Positions 9,953 to 20,601 of a DNA stretch of 50,839 nucleotides are shown one piece after another (position 1 is the stretch's first letter; each line of letters opens with the position of its first letter). Origin of the DNA: Alphaproteobacteria bacterium (GTDB taxonomy: Bacteria > Pseudomonadota > Alphaproteobacteria > Rhodospirillales > Magnetovibrionaceae). Both the position numbers and the translations under genes were made by a program. The notes beneath the pieces are model-generated. The model made no database searches, was not told the DNA's origin, and saw only the letters and a program-made list of their open reading frames with translations. Location of the stretch: the NCBI GenBank assembly GCA_015231605.1, contig JADGBG010000009.1:1-50839 (forward strand), in the 5' to 3' direction.

Positions 9953-10085
9953 AAACAGCAATAATCGCCCAAAATGGAGGCTGTGCCCAATAAATAGGCA
10001 CGTCTGGGTTGGGCGGGAAAGGCATGGCGCGGCGGGGCGGAATGGAGTATGACCCCGCAACGCCACCGTTCGGGACCCTGCCGCC

Positions 10086-10961
10086 GTGTTTGCACAGTTG
10101 TTTTCCATTTTGGCGCCCGTGTTCATCGCCGCCGCGATCGGGTACGCCTGGGTCCGGTTCGACCGGCCGTTCGACGTGGACACCGCGACCCGCCTTGTGG
10201 TTGCGGTGGGGGTGCCTTGCCTGGTGTTCCAGTCGCTCACGGGCGCGGGCGCGGACCGGGCGGCCCTGGTGGACGTGGCGGGTGCCGCGGTCTTGGTGAT
10301 GGCGGTCACGGCCGCGCTGGGCGTTGCGTTCCTCAAGGCCTGGGGGCAACCGGTGCGGGCGTTTTTGCCGTCCATCTTCCTCGCCAACAATGGTAACATG
10401 GGCCTGCCGCTGACCCTGTTCGCGTTCGGTCAGGAAGGTATGGCGCTGGGCATGGCCTTCATGGTGGCGTCCGCCGTCGTCGGCCTGCCCGCGTTGGCGA
10501 GCCTGTCGTCGGGGGTCAGCAGCCTGGGCGCGCTGGCGCGGTTGCCGATGGTGTATGCGGTTCTTCTGGCCCTTGCGTTTCTGGCCCTGGACTGGCCGGT
10601 GCCGGGGTGGACGACCAACACCCTGGACCTGCTGGCCGGGTTCACCGTGCCGTTGATGTTGATCACCCTGGGCGCGTCGCTGGCCAAGATGGGGGCCACG
10701 GGCATGGGGCGCGGCGTGGTTCTGGCGGCCCTGCGCCTGTCGCTGGGCTTCGCCGTCGGCTGGGGCGTGGCGGAAGCGCTGGGCTTCGAGGGCGTGGCGC
10801 GCGGCGTGGTGATCTTGCAGTCCTCCATGCCGGTGGCCGTGATCGACCACCTCTACGCCCAGCGCTATGGGACCGAGCCCCGCGCCGTGGCCGGAGCGGT
10901 TCTGGCGTCGACCTTGGCCTCGCTGGTGACCCTTCCCATATTGATATGGTTCGTCCTATAG
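10086..10961 (+). CDS. AEC family (auxin efflux carrier-like) transporter
   Basis: A 291-residue inner-membrane protein with about ten hydrophobic segments. The conserved AEC motif N-x-G-N-x-G-L-P-L appears as FLANNGNMGLPL around residues 98-109, and the C-terminal half repeats the fold (GFTVPLMLITLGASLAKMG). Bacterial members move dicarboxylates such as malate or other small organic acids; the substrate here is not readable. The gene starts with GTG (GGGA upstream) and is followed 34 bases later by the EamA transporter on the same strand, which probably shares the transcript. Confidence 0.85.
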   Translation: MFAQLFSILAPVFIAAAIGYAWVRFDRPFDVDTATRLVVAVGVPCLVFQSLTGAGADRAALVDVAGAAVLVMAVTAALGVAFLKAWGQPVRAFLPSIFLANNGNMGLPLTLFAFGQEGMALGMAFMVASAVVGLPALASLSSGVSSLGALARLPMVYAVLLALAFLALDWPVPGWTTNTLDLLAGFTVPLMLITLGASLAKMGATGMGRGVVLAALRLSLGFAVGWGVAEALGFEGVARGVVILQSSMPVAVIDHLYAQRYGTEPRAVAGAVLASTLASLVTLPILIWFVL

Positions 10962-10995
10962 CTGGACCGGACAGAACGAACCGGAGACGCCCATC

Positions 10996-11898
10996 GTGCC
11001 GACCCTTGCCCGCGACATGATCTTGATGCTGATCCTGGCGGTGATGTGGAGTTCATCCTTCACCGCCATCAAGGTCGGCGCGGACGCCCTGCCGCCCACC
11101 ACCTTCGCCATGTTGCGGGTGGTGATCGCCGCGGTGGTGATCTTTGCGTGGCTGAAGATCGCGCGCAGGCGCCTCACGGCGGATCCGCGGCTGTGGCTGT
11201 CGTTTCTGCTGATCGGCCTGTTCGGCAACGTCATCCCGTTCATCCTGATCAATTGGGGCGAACAGGAAATCCCGTCGGGCTTGGCGGCCATCCTGATCGC
11301 GGTGATGCCGATTTCCGCCCTGCTTTTGGGACGGTTGATGGCGGACGAGATCCTGAACGTCCGCCGGGCGGTTGGCATCTTTCTGGGTTTCGCGGGCGTG
11401 GTGGTGTTGATTGGACCCGAGGAACTGCTGGCGCTCGGCGACAACGTGATGCGCCAATTGGCGGTGGCGGGGGCGGCGGTGTGCTACGCCATCGCCGCGA
11501 TTTTGGTGCGCAAGCTGCCGACCGCCAAGCCGACCGAGCACGGCACCGGCGTGCTGATCGCGTCGGCCGCCGTGCTGGTTGCGCTGTCGGTGGCCATCGA
11601 CCGGCCATGGATCTTGGACTATGACTTCGACGCGCTGGCGGCGGCGGCGTACCTGGGGGTGTTCCCGACCGCGTTGGCGACGCTGTTTTTGATGATCGTG
11701 GTGGCGTCGCGGGGCGTGACGTTCCTCGCGCTCAACAACTACCTGATCCCGGTGCTGGGTGTGGCGTGGGGATACCTGTTCCTCGATGAACCGGTGGGCG
11801 GCGATGCGGCCGTCGCGCTGGTCCTGATCCTGGCCGGCGTGGCTCTGGCCGGCGGCGGACCGGGCACGCGCAAGGACCTGGCCCGGGAAACGGCTTAG
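10996..11898 (+). CDS. EamA/DMT family transporter
   Basis: A 300-residue inner-membrane protein with two five-helix EamA repeats. Typical sequences are MLILAVMWSSSFTAIKVG at the start of the first repeat, NWGEQEIPSGLAAILIAVMP, and in the second repeat YLIPVLGVAWGYLFLDEP. Members export amino acids or other metabolites; no substrate can be assigned. It begins with GTG preceded by CGGAGA. Its stop overlaps the stop of the opposing acyl-CoA ligase gene by four bases, so the two transcripts converge. Confidence 0.9.
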   Translation: MPTLARDMILMLILAVMWSSSFTAIKVGADALPPTTFAMLRVVIAAVVIFAWLKIARRRLTADPRLWLSFLLIGLFGNVIPFILINWGEQEIPSGLAAILIAVMPISALLLGRLMADEILNVRRAVGIFLGFAGVVVLIGPEELLALGDNVMRQLAVAGAAVCYAIAAILVRKLPTAKPTEHGTGVLIASAAVLVALSVAIDRPWILDYDFDALAAAAYLGVFPTALATLFLMIVVASRGVTFLALNNYLIPVLGVAWGYLFLDEPVGGDAAVALVLILAGVALAGGGPGTRKDLARETA

Positions 11899-13700
11899 CC
11901 GTAAAGATCTTCCAACGCCGGGCCGTAGAGTTCATTGAGCTTGTGGCGGCGCACCTTCAGCGTCGGCGTCATCTGGCCGTTTTCGATGGTGAACGGTTCG
12001 GGCGCGACGATGAACTTGCGCACCTTTTCGATGTTGGACAGCCGCGTGTTGACCCGTTTCACCGCGTCGGCCAGGGCGTCGTGAAGATCAGGGTCCTGGG
12101 ACAGGGTTTCCAGGCTTAGGGGCTTGCCGGTTTTGCGGGCCCACATCAGCAGCCATTCGCCGTCCGGCACGATCAGGCCCACCAGATGCGGGCGGCGGTT
12201 GCCGTAGACCATGGCTTGGGAAATTTCCGGCTCCAGGGTCAACAGTCCTTCGATGCGCTGGGGCGCGACGTTGTCGCCGCCGGAATTGACGATGATGTCC
12301 TTCTTGCGGTCCGTGATGCGAAGATGCCCGTCCTCGTCCACGTGTCCGATGTCGCCGGTGTGCAGCCAGCCGTCGACGACGGTCTTGCGGGTGTTGTCCT
12401 CGTCCCGCCAATAGCCCTTCATCACCAAGGGGCCCTTCACCAAAATTTCCCCGTCGTCGGCGATTTTCAGTTCGGTGTCGGGAAAGATCACGCCCACCGT
12501 GTGCATCTTGCGCCGGTCGCACGGGTTGACCGAAATCACCGGGCCCGATTCGGTCTGGCCGTAGCCTTGGTTGATGCCGAGGCCGAGCGCGGTGAAAAAT
12601 ACCCCGATGTCCGGGTTGAGCGGCGCGCCGCCGGACACGAAGGCCTTGAGCCGTCCGCCGAAGCGTTCCTTGACCTTTTTGCGCACCAGGGTGTCGAGAA
12701 CGGTGTTTTGCAGGCGTTCGAAGATATTCAGAGAATCTGGCCGTTCATAGGCTTTCGCCCCCAGCGCGACCGCGCGGTTGAACAGTTTTTCCTTCAAGCC
12801 GCCCTGCTTGGCGACGCCGCGGGTGATGCGCGCGTGCATCATTTCGTAAAGCCGGGGCACCGCCATCACCACCGTGGGTTTGGCCTCCGCCATGTTGGCG
12901 AGCAGGTGCTCCGCCCCTTCGGCATAATAGATCTGCGCGCCCAGGGCGATGGGCCAAAACTGGCCGGCGGTGTGTTCGTAGGAATGGGACAGCGGCAGAA
13001 AGGACAAAAACACCTCGTTCTTGAGGCCCAGCTGCGCCAACACCTGGGTCGCGCCCCGGATGTTGTGCAGCAGCGCCGCGTGGCTCTGCATCACCCCCTT
13101 GGGCGTGCCTCCGGTGCCGGAGGTGTAGATGATGCACGCCGTGTCGGCGGAGGCGATGGCGTCCGCGTCGTCGATCAGGTTGTCGTGGTTCGCCGCGCCC
13201 TCGGCCAGCACCTGCTTCCATGCAGAGAGTTCGACGTTGAGGCTTTGCCGGATCGGAACCTCTTCCATCGTCACGGCGAAGCGCGTGGCGTCGGAGCGGT
13301 GCGCGGCCGGCAGGACCTTTTCCGCCAGTTTGGCGGTGGACACGATCACGCCCACGGCGCCGCTGTGTTCGATGATGTGGCGGTGGTCGTCCACGGTGTT
13401 GGTGGTGTAGGCGGGCACCGTGACGCCGCCCGCCAGCATGATGGCGATGTCGGCGATCAGCCATTCGGGGCGGTTTTCCGACACCAGGACCACCCGTTCG
13501 CCGTCCCTGACGCCGCGCAGACGGAGCCCCCGCGCCAGTTCGCTGACCTGGGTGGCGACTTCGCGCCAGCTGTGGGGGTGGTACGCACCGTCCCGTTTCG
13601 CCCACAAAAAGGGGTGTTCGCCCATGCGTTCGACCTGATCGAAGAACATGGACACCAGGTTCGGCCAGTCCTGGGCGGCGGCATGGTCGGGCAAGGTCAT
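11895..13700 (-). CDS. Long-chain fatty acid-CoA ligase (AMP-forming)
   Basis: A 601-residue enzyme of the ANL superfamily that activates fatty acids as acyl-AMP and then acyl-CoA. The ATP loop is CIIYTSGTGGTPKG, followed by the YGQTE adenine-site motif, GWLHTGDIGHVDEDG and the hinge ITDRKKDIIVNSGGDNVAP. The layout matches the FadD15/FAA1 group that ends with a short helical C terminus rather than the FadD group. The ATG at 13700 (GGGGGA upstream) is preferred over one at 13745, which would push into the leader of the divergent peptidase gene. It probably feeds beta-oxidation or phospholipid remodelling at the inner membrane. Confidence 0.92.
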   Translation of the reverse strand: MTLPDHAAAQDWPNLVSMFFDQVERMGEHPFLWAKRDGAYHPHSWREVATQVSELARGLRLRGVRDGERVVLVSENRPEWLIADIAIMLAGGVTVPAYTTNTVDDHRHIIEHSGAVGVIVSTAKLAEKVLPAAHRSDATRFAVTMEEVPIRQSLNVELSAWKQVLAEGAANHDNLIDDADAIASADTACIIYTSGTGGTPKGVMQSHAALLHNIRGATQVLAQLGLKNEVFLSFLPLSHSYEHTAGQFWPIALGAQIYYAEGAEHLLANMAEAKPTVVMAVPRLYEMMHARITRGVAKQGGLKEKLFNRAVALGAKAYERPDSLNIFERLQNTVLDTLVRKKVKERFGGRLKAFVSGGAPLNPDIGVFFTALGLGINQGYGQTESGPVISVNPCDRRKMHTVGVIFPDTELKIADDGEILVKGPLVMKGYWRDEDNTRKTVVDGWLHTGDIGHVDEDGHLRITDRKKDIIVNSGGDNVAPQRIEGLLTLEPEISQAMVYGNRRPHLVGLIVPDGEWLLMWARKTGKPLSLETLSQDPDLHDALADAVKRVNTRLSNIEKVRKFIVAPEPFTIENGQMTPTLKVRRHKLNELYGPALEDLYG

Positions 13701-13785
13701 GTTTCGGCGTCCCCCGTCGCGAAAGCGTGTTGTGTTTCCATCCATTCCAACCCTATATCAAGGCGACGATCAAGGAGGAAAGCAC

Positions 13786-15579
13786 ATGACCGCCACTTCC
13801 CCGCTGCCCGAATGGGACCTCGGCCACCTTTATGCGGGACCGGACGATCCGGCCCTGGGGCGCGATCTGGACGGGGCCGAACGCGCCGCGCGCGCGTTCG
13901 CCGACACCTACAAGGGCAAGTTGGAGGTCCTGGACGGGGCGGCGTTGGGCCGCGCCATCGCCGAGTACGAGGCCTTCACCGACACCCTGCACCGGGCCAT
14001 GAGCTACGGTCAGCTGTTGTTCGCGGTCAACACCGCCGATCCCGAGGTGAGCCGCTTCCACCAGACGCTGCAGGAACGCGTCACCGACATTTCCACCGTT
14101 TCGCTGTTCTTCACCCTGGAAATCAACCGGCTGGACGACGCGGCGTTGGCCAGAATGCTGGAAGACCCCGCCGCCGCCAAATACCGCCCGTGGCTGGAGG
14201 ACGTACGCCAGTACCGCCCGCACCAACTGTCCGACGAGATGGAGCAGCTGTTGCACGAAAAGTCCGTCGCCGGACGGTCCGCGTGGTCGCGCCTGTTCGA
14301 CGAGACCTTCGCCGACATGCGCTTCGACGTCGAAGGGGTGGGCGACGGATTGACCGAATCGGAAACGCTGAATCTGCTCAGCGATCCCGACCCCGTCAAA
14401 CGCAAGGCCGCCGCCAAGGGCTTCGGCACGGTCTTGGGCGAGAACGTGCGCCTGTTGGCGCTGATCACCAACACGCTGGCCAAGGACAAGGAGATCGAGG
14501 ACCGCTGGCGCAAGTTCGCCCGGCCCGTGTCGGAACGCAACCTCGCCAACCAGGTGGAGGACGAGGTGGTGGACGCCCTGGTGGCGGCGGTGCGGGCCTC
14601 CTTCGCGGATCTGGCGCACCGCTATTACGCGCTCAAGGCCAAATGGTTCGGCAAGGCTGCGCTGGAGTATTGGGACCGCAACGCGCCGCTGCCCGACGAC
14701 GACGCGAAGAAATATTCCTGGGACGAGGCCCGCGCCCTGGTTCTGGACGCCTACCGCGCGTTCGACCCGGCCATGGCGGACGTGGCGCAACGCTTCTTCG
14801 ACGGGCGCTGGATCGACGCCGGGCCGCGCGCGGGCAAGGACAGCGGTGCGTTTTCCCACCCCGTCACGCCCAGTGCGCATCCCTACATCTTGATGAACTT
14901 CCACGGCAAGGCGCGCGACGTCATGACCTTGGCCCACGAACTCGGCCACGGCGTGCACCAGGTTTTGGCGGCCGGGCAGGGGACGCTGATGGCGGACACG
15001 CCGCTGACCACCGCCGAAACCGCGTCGGTGTTCGGCGAGATGCTGACGTTCCGCAAGATGGTGGACGGTGAGACGAACCCCAAACGCCGCCGCGTTCTGC
15101 TGGCCGGAAAGGTGGAGGACATGCTCAACACCGTGGTGCGCCAGATCGCGTTCCACGAATTCGAACGCCGCGTCCATGACGAACGGCGCACGGGCGAACT
15201 GTCGGCCGTGCGGCTGGGCGAAATCTGGCTGGACGTGCAGGGCGAAAGCCTGGGACCTTCGATCCGTTTCGAGGACGAATACAAATACTACTGGGCCTAC
15301 ATTCCGCATTTCGTGCATACGCCGTTTTACGTTTACGCCTATGCGTTCGGCGATTGTCTGGTGAATTCGCTCTACGGCGTGTTCGCCGCCGGGCACGCGG
15401 GATTCCAGGCCAAATATCTGGACATGCTGGCGGCGGGCGGGACCAAGCGCCACCGCGAATTGCTGGCGCCGTTCGGGCTGGATGCGGGCGCGCCGGACTT
15501 CTGGCGCACGGGGCTCGGCGTCGTTTCCGGCTTTATCGACGAGTTGGAGGCGATGGAGCGCGCATCCGGAACCTCTTGA
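13786..15579 (+). CDS. pepF: M3 family oligoendopeptidase F
   Basis: A 597-residue cytoplasmic zinc metallopeptidase that cuts short peptides. The zinc motif HExxH is LAHELGHGVHQ (His384, Glu385, His388), with the third ligand in the helix TAETASVFGEM about 27 residues later, and the C-terminal H-x6-Y region (YWAYIPHFVHTPFYVYAYAFG) of the M3B group. The start has AGGAGGAAAGCAC directly upstream; the frame is open before that but the extension lacks a ribosome site. It is divergent from the acyl-CoA ligase with 85 bases between the starts. Confidence 0.95.
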   Translation: MTATSPLPEWDLGHLYAGPDDPALGRDLDGAERAARAFADTYKGKLEVLDGAALGRAIAEYEAFTDTLHRAMSYGQLLFAVNTADPEVSRFHQTLQERVTDISTVSLFFTLEINRLDDAALARMLEDPAAAKYRPWLEDVRQYRPHQLSDEMEQLLHEKSVAGRSAWSRLFDETFADMRFDVEGVGDGLTESETLNLLSDPDPVKRKAAAKGFGTVLGENVRLLALITNTLAKDKEIEDRWRKFARPVSERNLANQVEDEVVDALVAAVRASFADLAHRYYALKAKWFGKAALEYWDRNAPLPDDDAKKYSWDEARALVLDAYRAFDPAMADVAQRFFDGRWIDAGPRAGKDSGAFSHPVTPSAHPYILMNFHGKARDVMTLAHELGHGVHQVLAAGQGTLMADTPLTTAETASVFGEMLTFRKMVDGETNPKRRRVLLAGKVEDMLNTVVRQIAFHEFERRVHDERRTGELSAVRLGEIWLDVQGESLGPSIRFEDEYKYYWAYIPHFVHTPFYVYAYAFGDCLVNSLYGVFAAGHAGFQAKYLDMLAAGGTKRHRELLAPFGLDAGAPDFWRTGLGVVSGFIDELEAMERASGTS

Positions 15580-15612
15580 TACTCATTAGTGATCTGTCAA
15601 TACTGATGTGCT

Positions 15613-16620
15613 ATGAAGGAGTTTGCGCGCCGGGCCATCCGCCCGGCCGGGGGGTTGCCGTTTCGCCTGGAGGGGATGGAGCGGCGCGGGAAACAGCGGA
15701 TTTCGAGCATGTTTGAAGCGGATGACAACGAAAAATACGGCTTGCAGGTGGCCAACCGCTCCACCGCGGCGACGAAGACGATCATCCGTTCCGTGCTCGA
15801 CCTGATGATGCGCCACCGCCTGCTCACCCAGGACAAGAAAACCCCGGAACTGGACAACGACATCAAGGAGCTGGTGCGCGAGATCGAGGTCATCATCCGC
15901 ACCAACATGCTCAATCACGGCAACGAACTGTCTGATCTGGTGCGCAAGGACATGCAGGCCCAATTCACCCAGCAGATGGTGATGGCCAAGGCGTCGAGCC
16001 AGCCCCCGTCCAGGCAGGGCCGCCCGGCCGCGCCCATGCCCGCGCCGCAACAGGAAAACGGCAAACGCAGCAAGTTCCTGCTGCGCCTGATCGCGGGACG
16101 GTTCTCGCATCTCTTTTCCGATCCCAAGTCCCCCGTGTTCCCGCGCGAGGTGGTGGGCGCTTTCAACGATTACCTCGACAAGCTTTTGGGCGAGGTGCTG
16201 TACAACGAGCTCAACGTCGAGGCGCAGGAATTGCTCAGTCAGTTCCATACCGATGATGATGGGGAAATCTGGAAGCGGATCGCCACCAACGACCGCCACA
16301 AGCGTTTCGCCTACAACATCCTGATCCGCATCCTTTTGAAGTTCGAGGATTTCGAATGGGCGCGGCGCAATTTCATCAATATTCTCACCAACGTGACCGA
16401 GCGCACGTCCGGTTTCGTGTTCGAGGACAAGCACTTCCAGGTCCTGTTCTCGGCGCTGTTTTCCGATATTTTCCGGGCCTTGTGGGACGACGAGGAAAGC
16501 ATGAAGCTGGACTTCATGTTCGGCGAGGGTACGTCGGATCGCATCGACGGCATCCGCGACGCGTTCAAGGTCTACAAGGAACTGGAAAACCAGCGGGCCA
16601 AGGCCCGCGCGGCGGGGTAA
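15613..16620 (+). CDS. Conserved-looking helical protein of unknown function
   Basis: Not recognised. The product is up to 335 residues, largely helical and without membrane spans. Two parts can be seen: an N-terminal segment (about 34-120) with regularly spaced hydrophobic residues (TIIRSVLDLMMRHRLLTQ), a Pro/Gln/Ala linker (about 128-148), and a C-terminal domain (about 150-330) rich in aromatic residues (RFAYNILIRILLKFEDFEW, FSDIFRALWDDEESMKLDF). Three starts are possible: 15613, 15676 (TGGAGGGG just upstream) and 15709 (MFEADDNEKYG); the first has no ribosome site and the later two are more credible. It follows pepF by 33 bases and converges on the DUF3108 gene. Codon use is typical of the window, so it is a real gene. 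Confidence 0.72.
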   Translation: MKEFARRAIRPAGGLPFRLEGMERRGKQRISSMFEADDNEKYGLQVANRSTAATKTIIRSVLDLMMRHRLLTQDKKTPELDNDIKELVREIEVIIRTNMLNHGNELSDLVRKDMQAQFTQQMVMAKASSQPPSRQGRPAAPMPAPQQENGKRSKFLLRLIAGRFSHLFSDPKSPVFPREVVGAFNDYLDKLLGEVLYNELNVEAQELLSQFHTDDDGEIWKRIATNDRHKRFAYNILIRILLKFEDFEWARRNFINILTNVTERTSGFVFEDKHFQVLFSALFSDIFRALWDDEESMKLDFMFGEGTSDRIDGIRDAFKVYKELENQRAKARAAG

Positions 16621-16626
16621 TGCCCC

Positions 16627-17475
16627 TCAGTTCGTTTCTTCGTCCCTCAGTTCACATTCCGTCGGGCATATGTCCGTCAGCGTCAGCACGGGCCCGTGGT
16701 TGACCGGGGCGATTTGCAGCGGGACGAACGCGCCGTCCCTGGACAGATAGAAATCGTAAGGCGACGATTTCCAGATTTCCTCGTGGCGCTTCTTGAACCC
16801 CGCCAGCGGCGTGGGCGTGACCCGCACGCGGTAGGTTTCCCGCACGCGTTCACCGATGGTGCGGGTGGCGGGGCCGAGGTAGGCGAGCGTCATGTCGAAC
16901 CGCCGCCGGCCGTCGAACCCCTTGAGAACCCAGGTCGAGGGACCGCCCGCGAAGTGCTCGCGCACCTTGAGGCGCATTTCCGACACCAGGGCCAGCGGAT
17001 CCAGCACGCCGATGCGTTCCGCCTCGGGCACGTCGTCCAGGGTTTCCGGCCCCTTGTCCCGAGGGTTCCACGCGTCCGGCCGGTCGGGCAGAGGTTGCGT
17101 GCCCGTCTTGGACTGGGCGGGGAGCGTCGCGGGGGTGAAGACGATGTCCAGCCAGCGGAAATGCTTGGCATTGACGTATTCCGTCCGATAATGCCCGGCG
17201 ACGTGGGATGCGGGATGGGCGTCAATACGGCCCTGGCCCTCGGCGGTCATGGAGAAGTTGCTGAAATACCGCGTCACGCCCCGGGTTTCCAGGCGCAGGC
17301 GGTTCTCGTACACGCCGTCCCGTTGGTCCAGCGACAGGGTGAAATCCGCGACGTGCAGCCCGCCCCAGTTGGCTTCATAGGCCAGGTGCAAAGCCTCGCC
17401 CCGGGCCGGGCCGGAAAGCAGGGCCGAAACGGCGAGGACGCCCCCGGCGGACAGGCGCGAACGGTTTGTGAACAT
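16627..17475 (-). CDS. DUF3108 family exported protein
   Basis: A 282-residue protein with a signal peptide (about 1-26, ending ARG-EA) and the DUF3108 pattern: LAYEANWGGLHVADFTLSL early, then alternating beta strands, and near the end the PYDFYLSRDGAFVPLQI strand. Family members are periplasmic or outer-membrane-associated beta-rich proteins of uncertain role in Proteobacteria, sometimes linked to envelope lipids. The middle carries a charged segment that mentions no known motif. Nothing in the neighbourhood points to a partner: it converges on the unknown gene before it and diverges from the transhydrogenase operon. Confidence 0.75.
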   Translation of the reverse strand: MFTNRSRLSAGGVLAVSALLSGPARGEALHLAYEANWGGLHVADFTLSLDQRDGVYENRLRLETRGVTRYFSNFSMTAEGQGRIDAHPASHVAGHYRTEYVNAKHFRWLDIVFTPATLPAQSKTGTQPLPDRPDAWNPRDKGPETLDDVPEAERIGVLDPLALVSEMRLKVREHFAGGPSTWVLKGFDGRRRFDMTLAYLGPATRTIGERVRETYRVRVTPTPLAGFKKRHEEIWKSSPYDFYLSRDGAFVPLQIAPVNHGPVLTLTDICPTECELRDEETN

Positions 17476-17539
17476 GGCTCATGATAAATCATGGAAACCG
17501 GGAAAAAACACGGGTTTTTTCGTCTTTTCGCAACGCGGA

Positions 17540-17560
17540 GCTTGTAACCCTGGAACAAGC
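17540..17560. promoter_or_regulatory. Inverted repeat and possible promoter upstream of pntAA
   Basis: GCTTGT (17540-17545) and ACAAGC (17555-17560) form a perfect six-base inverted repeat with a nine-base spacer. CATATAAAG follows within ten bases and could serve as a -10 box, with TTGTAA inside the repeat as a -35. The repeat would then overlap the promoter of the transhydrogenase operon as an operator might. Assigned by eye only. Confidence 0.3.
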
Positions 17561-17619
17561 GGGCATATAAAGCCTGCAACACGGAAAAACAGGGTATTTC
17601 AGGCTGTAGACGGTTCATC

Positions 17620-18762
<1,143 letters not shown>

Positions 18763-18765
18763 GTC

Positions 18766-19125
18766 ATGGACGCGGCTTCCATCGCACAACAGACCAATTC
18801 CCTGGCCGCGGCCGCGATGAGCGCGGGCGCGGGGGCCGAGGGCTTTTCCTTCATCGCGCTGTTCACGGTATTCGTGCTGGCGTGCTTCGTCGGCTACTTC
18901 GTGGTGTGGAGCGTCACGCCCGCGCTGCATTCGCCGCTGATGGGCGTGACCAACGCCATCTCGTCGGTGATCATCGTCGGCGCGCTGATCGCGGCGGGTC
19001 CGGCGGACATGAATTTTTCCAAGATCATGGGCTTCGTGGCCGTCACGCTGGCGTCCGTGAACATCTTCGGCGGTTTCATCGTCACGCAACGCATGTTGCA
19101 GATGTTCAAAAAGAAAAAGAAGTAA
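18766..19125 (+). CDS. pntAB: NAD(P) transhydrogenase subunit alpha part 2 (membrane dII)
   Basis: A 119-residue membrane subunit with three or four transmembrane helices ([20 protein letters not shown], then [14 protein letters not shown], then [17 protein letters not shown]) and a lysine-rich end (MFKKKKK). The sequence [20 protein letters not shown] is the conserved loop and helix that, with PntB, forms the proton channel. The first 25 residues are an Ala/Ser-rich tail. It lies between pntAA and pntB with spacings of 3 and 12 bases, so all three are translated from one message. Confidence 0.95.
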   Translation: MDAASIAQQTNSLAAAAMSAGAGAEGFSFIALFTVFVLACFVGYFVVWSVTPALHSPLMGVTNAISSVIIVGALIAAGPADMNFSKIMGFVAVTLASVNIFGGFIVTQRMLQMFKKKKK

Positions 19126-19137
19126 GGGGGCGCGGAA

Positions 19138-20529
19138 ATGTCTGAAAACATGAGCGCGTTCGCGTACCTCGTCGCTTCCGTCTGCTTCATCCTGGCGCTG
19201 CGCGGCCTCAGCCACCCGGAAACGTCGCGGCGCGGCAACATCCTGGGCATGGTCGGCATGGTCATCGCCATCGCCACCACCCTGGTCGATCCGGACGTGG
19301 TAAGCTATCCCGTGATCATCGCCGGCATCGTGCTGGGCGGCGGCGTCGGCGCGGTGGTCGCGCTACGCATCCAGATGACGGCGTTGCCCCAGCTGGTCGC
19401 GGCCTTCCACTCGCTGGTCGGTCTCGCCGCCGTGTTCGTCGCGACGGCGGCGCTTTACAACCCGTCCGCCTACGGTCTGGGGATGCCGGGCACCATTCCG
19501 GCGGCCAGTCTGGTGGAGATGGGCCTGGGCACGGCCATCGGCGCGATCACGTTCTCGGGCTCGGTGATCGCGTTCGCCAAGTTGCAGGGCATCATGTCCG
19601 GCGCGCCCATCACCTTCAAGTTCCAGCACCCGCTGAACGCCCTGTTGGGGTTGACGATGGTGGGTTTGTTCTTCCTGTTCGCCACCACCGAAAGCCACCA
19701 GATATTCTGGGCGCTGGCGGCGTTGGCGTTCCTGATCGGGTTCTTGATCATCATCCCCATCGGCGGCGCGGACATGCCGGTCGTGGTGTCGATGCTGAAC
19801 TCCTATTCGGGGTGGGCCGCGGCAGGCATCGGCTTCACGCTGGGCAACCCGCTGCTGATCGTCACCGGCGCCTTGGTCGGCGCATCGGGCGCGATTCTGA
19901 GCTACATCATGTGCAAGGGCATGAACCGTTCCATCTGGAACGTGTTGCTGGGCGGTTTCGGCTCCGACACCGGGGTGGCTTCCGCCGCCGCCGCGCATGG
20001 CGGCTCGGTCAAGTCCGGCTCGGCCGACGACGCGGCGTTCATCATGTCCAACGCGTCCAAGGTGATCATCGTTCCCGGCTACGGCATGGCGGTGGCGCAG
20101 GCCCAGCACGCGCTGCGCGAAATGGGAGACCTTCTCAAGAAGGAAGGGGTGGACGTGCGCTACGCCATCCATCCCGTCGCGGGCCGCATGCCCGGCCACA
20201 TGAACGTTCTGCTGGCCGAAGCCAACGTGCCCTATGACGAAGTGTTCGAGCTGGAAGAGATCAACAACGAATTCGCCACCGCCGATGTGGCGTTCGTGAT
20301 CGGCGCCAACGACGTCACCAACCCCGCCGCCAAGACCGACCCGCAGAGCCCCATCTACGGCATGCCGATCCTGGACGTGGAAAAGGCTGGCACGGTGCTG
20401 TTCCTCAAGCGCTCCATGAGCTCCGGCTACGCCGGCGTCGACAACCGCCTGTTCTTCGCCGACAACACCATGATGCTGTTCGGCGACGCCAAGAAGATGA
20501 CCGAGGAAATCGTCCAGGCCCTGGGCTAA
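19138..20529 (+). CDS. pntB: NAD(P) transhydrogenase subunit beta (dII + NADP-binding dIII)
   Basis: A 463-residue subunit with about eight transmembrane helices (1-265) and a cytoplasmic NADP(H)-binding domain. In the membrane part, FHSLVGLAAV and ADMPVVVSMLNSYSGWAAA are conserved, including the channel His and the Asn/Ser-rich helix. The dIII domain has VIIVPGYGMAVAQAQHALREM, YAIHPVAGRMPGHMNVLLAEA and DVAFVIGANDVTNPAA, and near the end LKRSMSSGYAGVDNRLF. Length and order are those of a complete, active enzyme. The operon ends at the terminator just downstream. Confidence 0.96.
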   Translation: MSENMSAFAYLVASVCFILALRGLSHPETSRRGNILGMVGMVIAIATTLVDPDVVSYPVIIAGIVLGGGVGAVVALRIQMTALPQLVAAFHSLVGLAAVFVATAALYNPSAYGLGMPGTIPAASLVEMGLGTAIGAITFSGSVIAFAKLQGIMSGAPITFKFQHPLNALLGLTMVGLFFLFATTESHQIFWALAALAFLIGFLIIIPIGGADMPVVVSMLNSYSGWAAAGIGFTLGNPLLIVTGALVGASGAILSYIMCKGMNRSIWNVLLGGFGSDTGVASAAAAHGGSVKSGSADDAAFIMSNASKVIIVPGYGMAVAQAQHALREMGDLLKKEGVDVRYAIHPVAGRMPGHMNVLLAEANVPYDEVFELEEINNEFATADVAFVIGANDVTNPAAKTDPQSPIYGMPILDVEKAGTVLFLKRSMSSGYAGVDNRLFFADNTMMLFGDAKKMTEEIVQALG

Positions 20530-20550
20530 GTCATCCTCCGCACCCAAACA

Positions 20551-20584
20551 AAAACGGCGGCCCCGCACGGAGCCGCCGTTTTGA
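20551..20584. terminator. Intrinsic terminator of the pnt operon
   Basis: AAAACGGCGGC (20551-20561) pairs perfectly with GCCGCCGTTTT (20572-20582). The symmetric A and T runs allow it to work for pntB on the plus strand and for the YjdM gene ending at 20602 on the minus strand. Confidence 0.85.
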
Positions 20585-20601
20585 TTTGTGCCGTTGGCGG
20601 A

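Noticed and set aside
9866-10399. N-terminal extension of the PAS histidine kinase
   Set aside because: The extension is low-complexity, overlaps the divergent AEC gene, and a GTG with a strong ribosome site starts the real protein at 9865.
12186-15071. A 961-residue open frame on the plus strand
   Set aside because: It is antisense to the acyl-CoA ligase and out of frame with pepF; no domain is visible.
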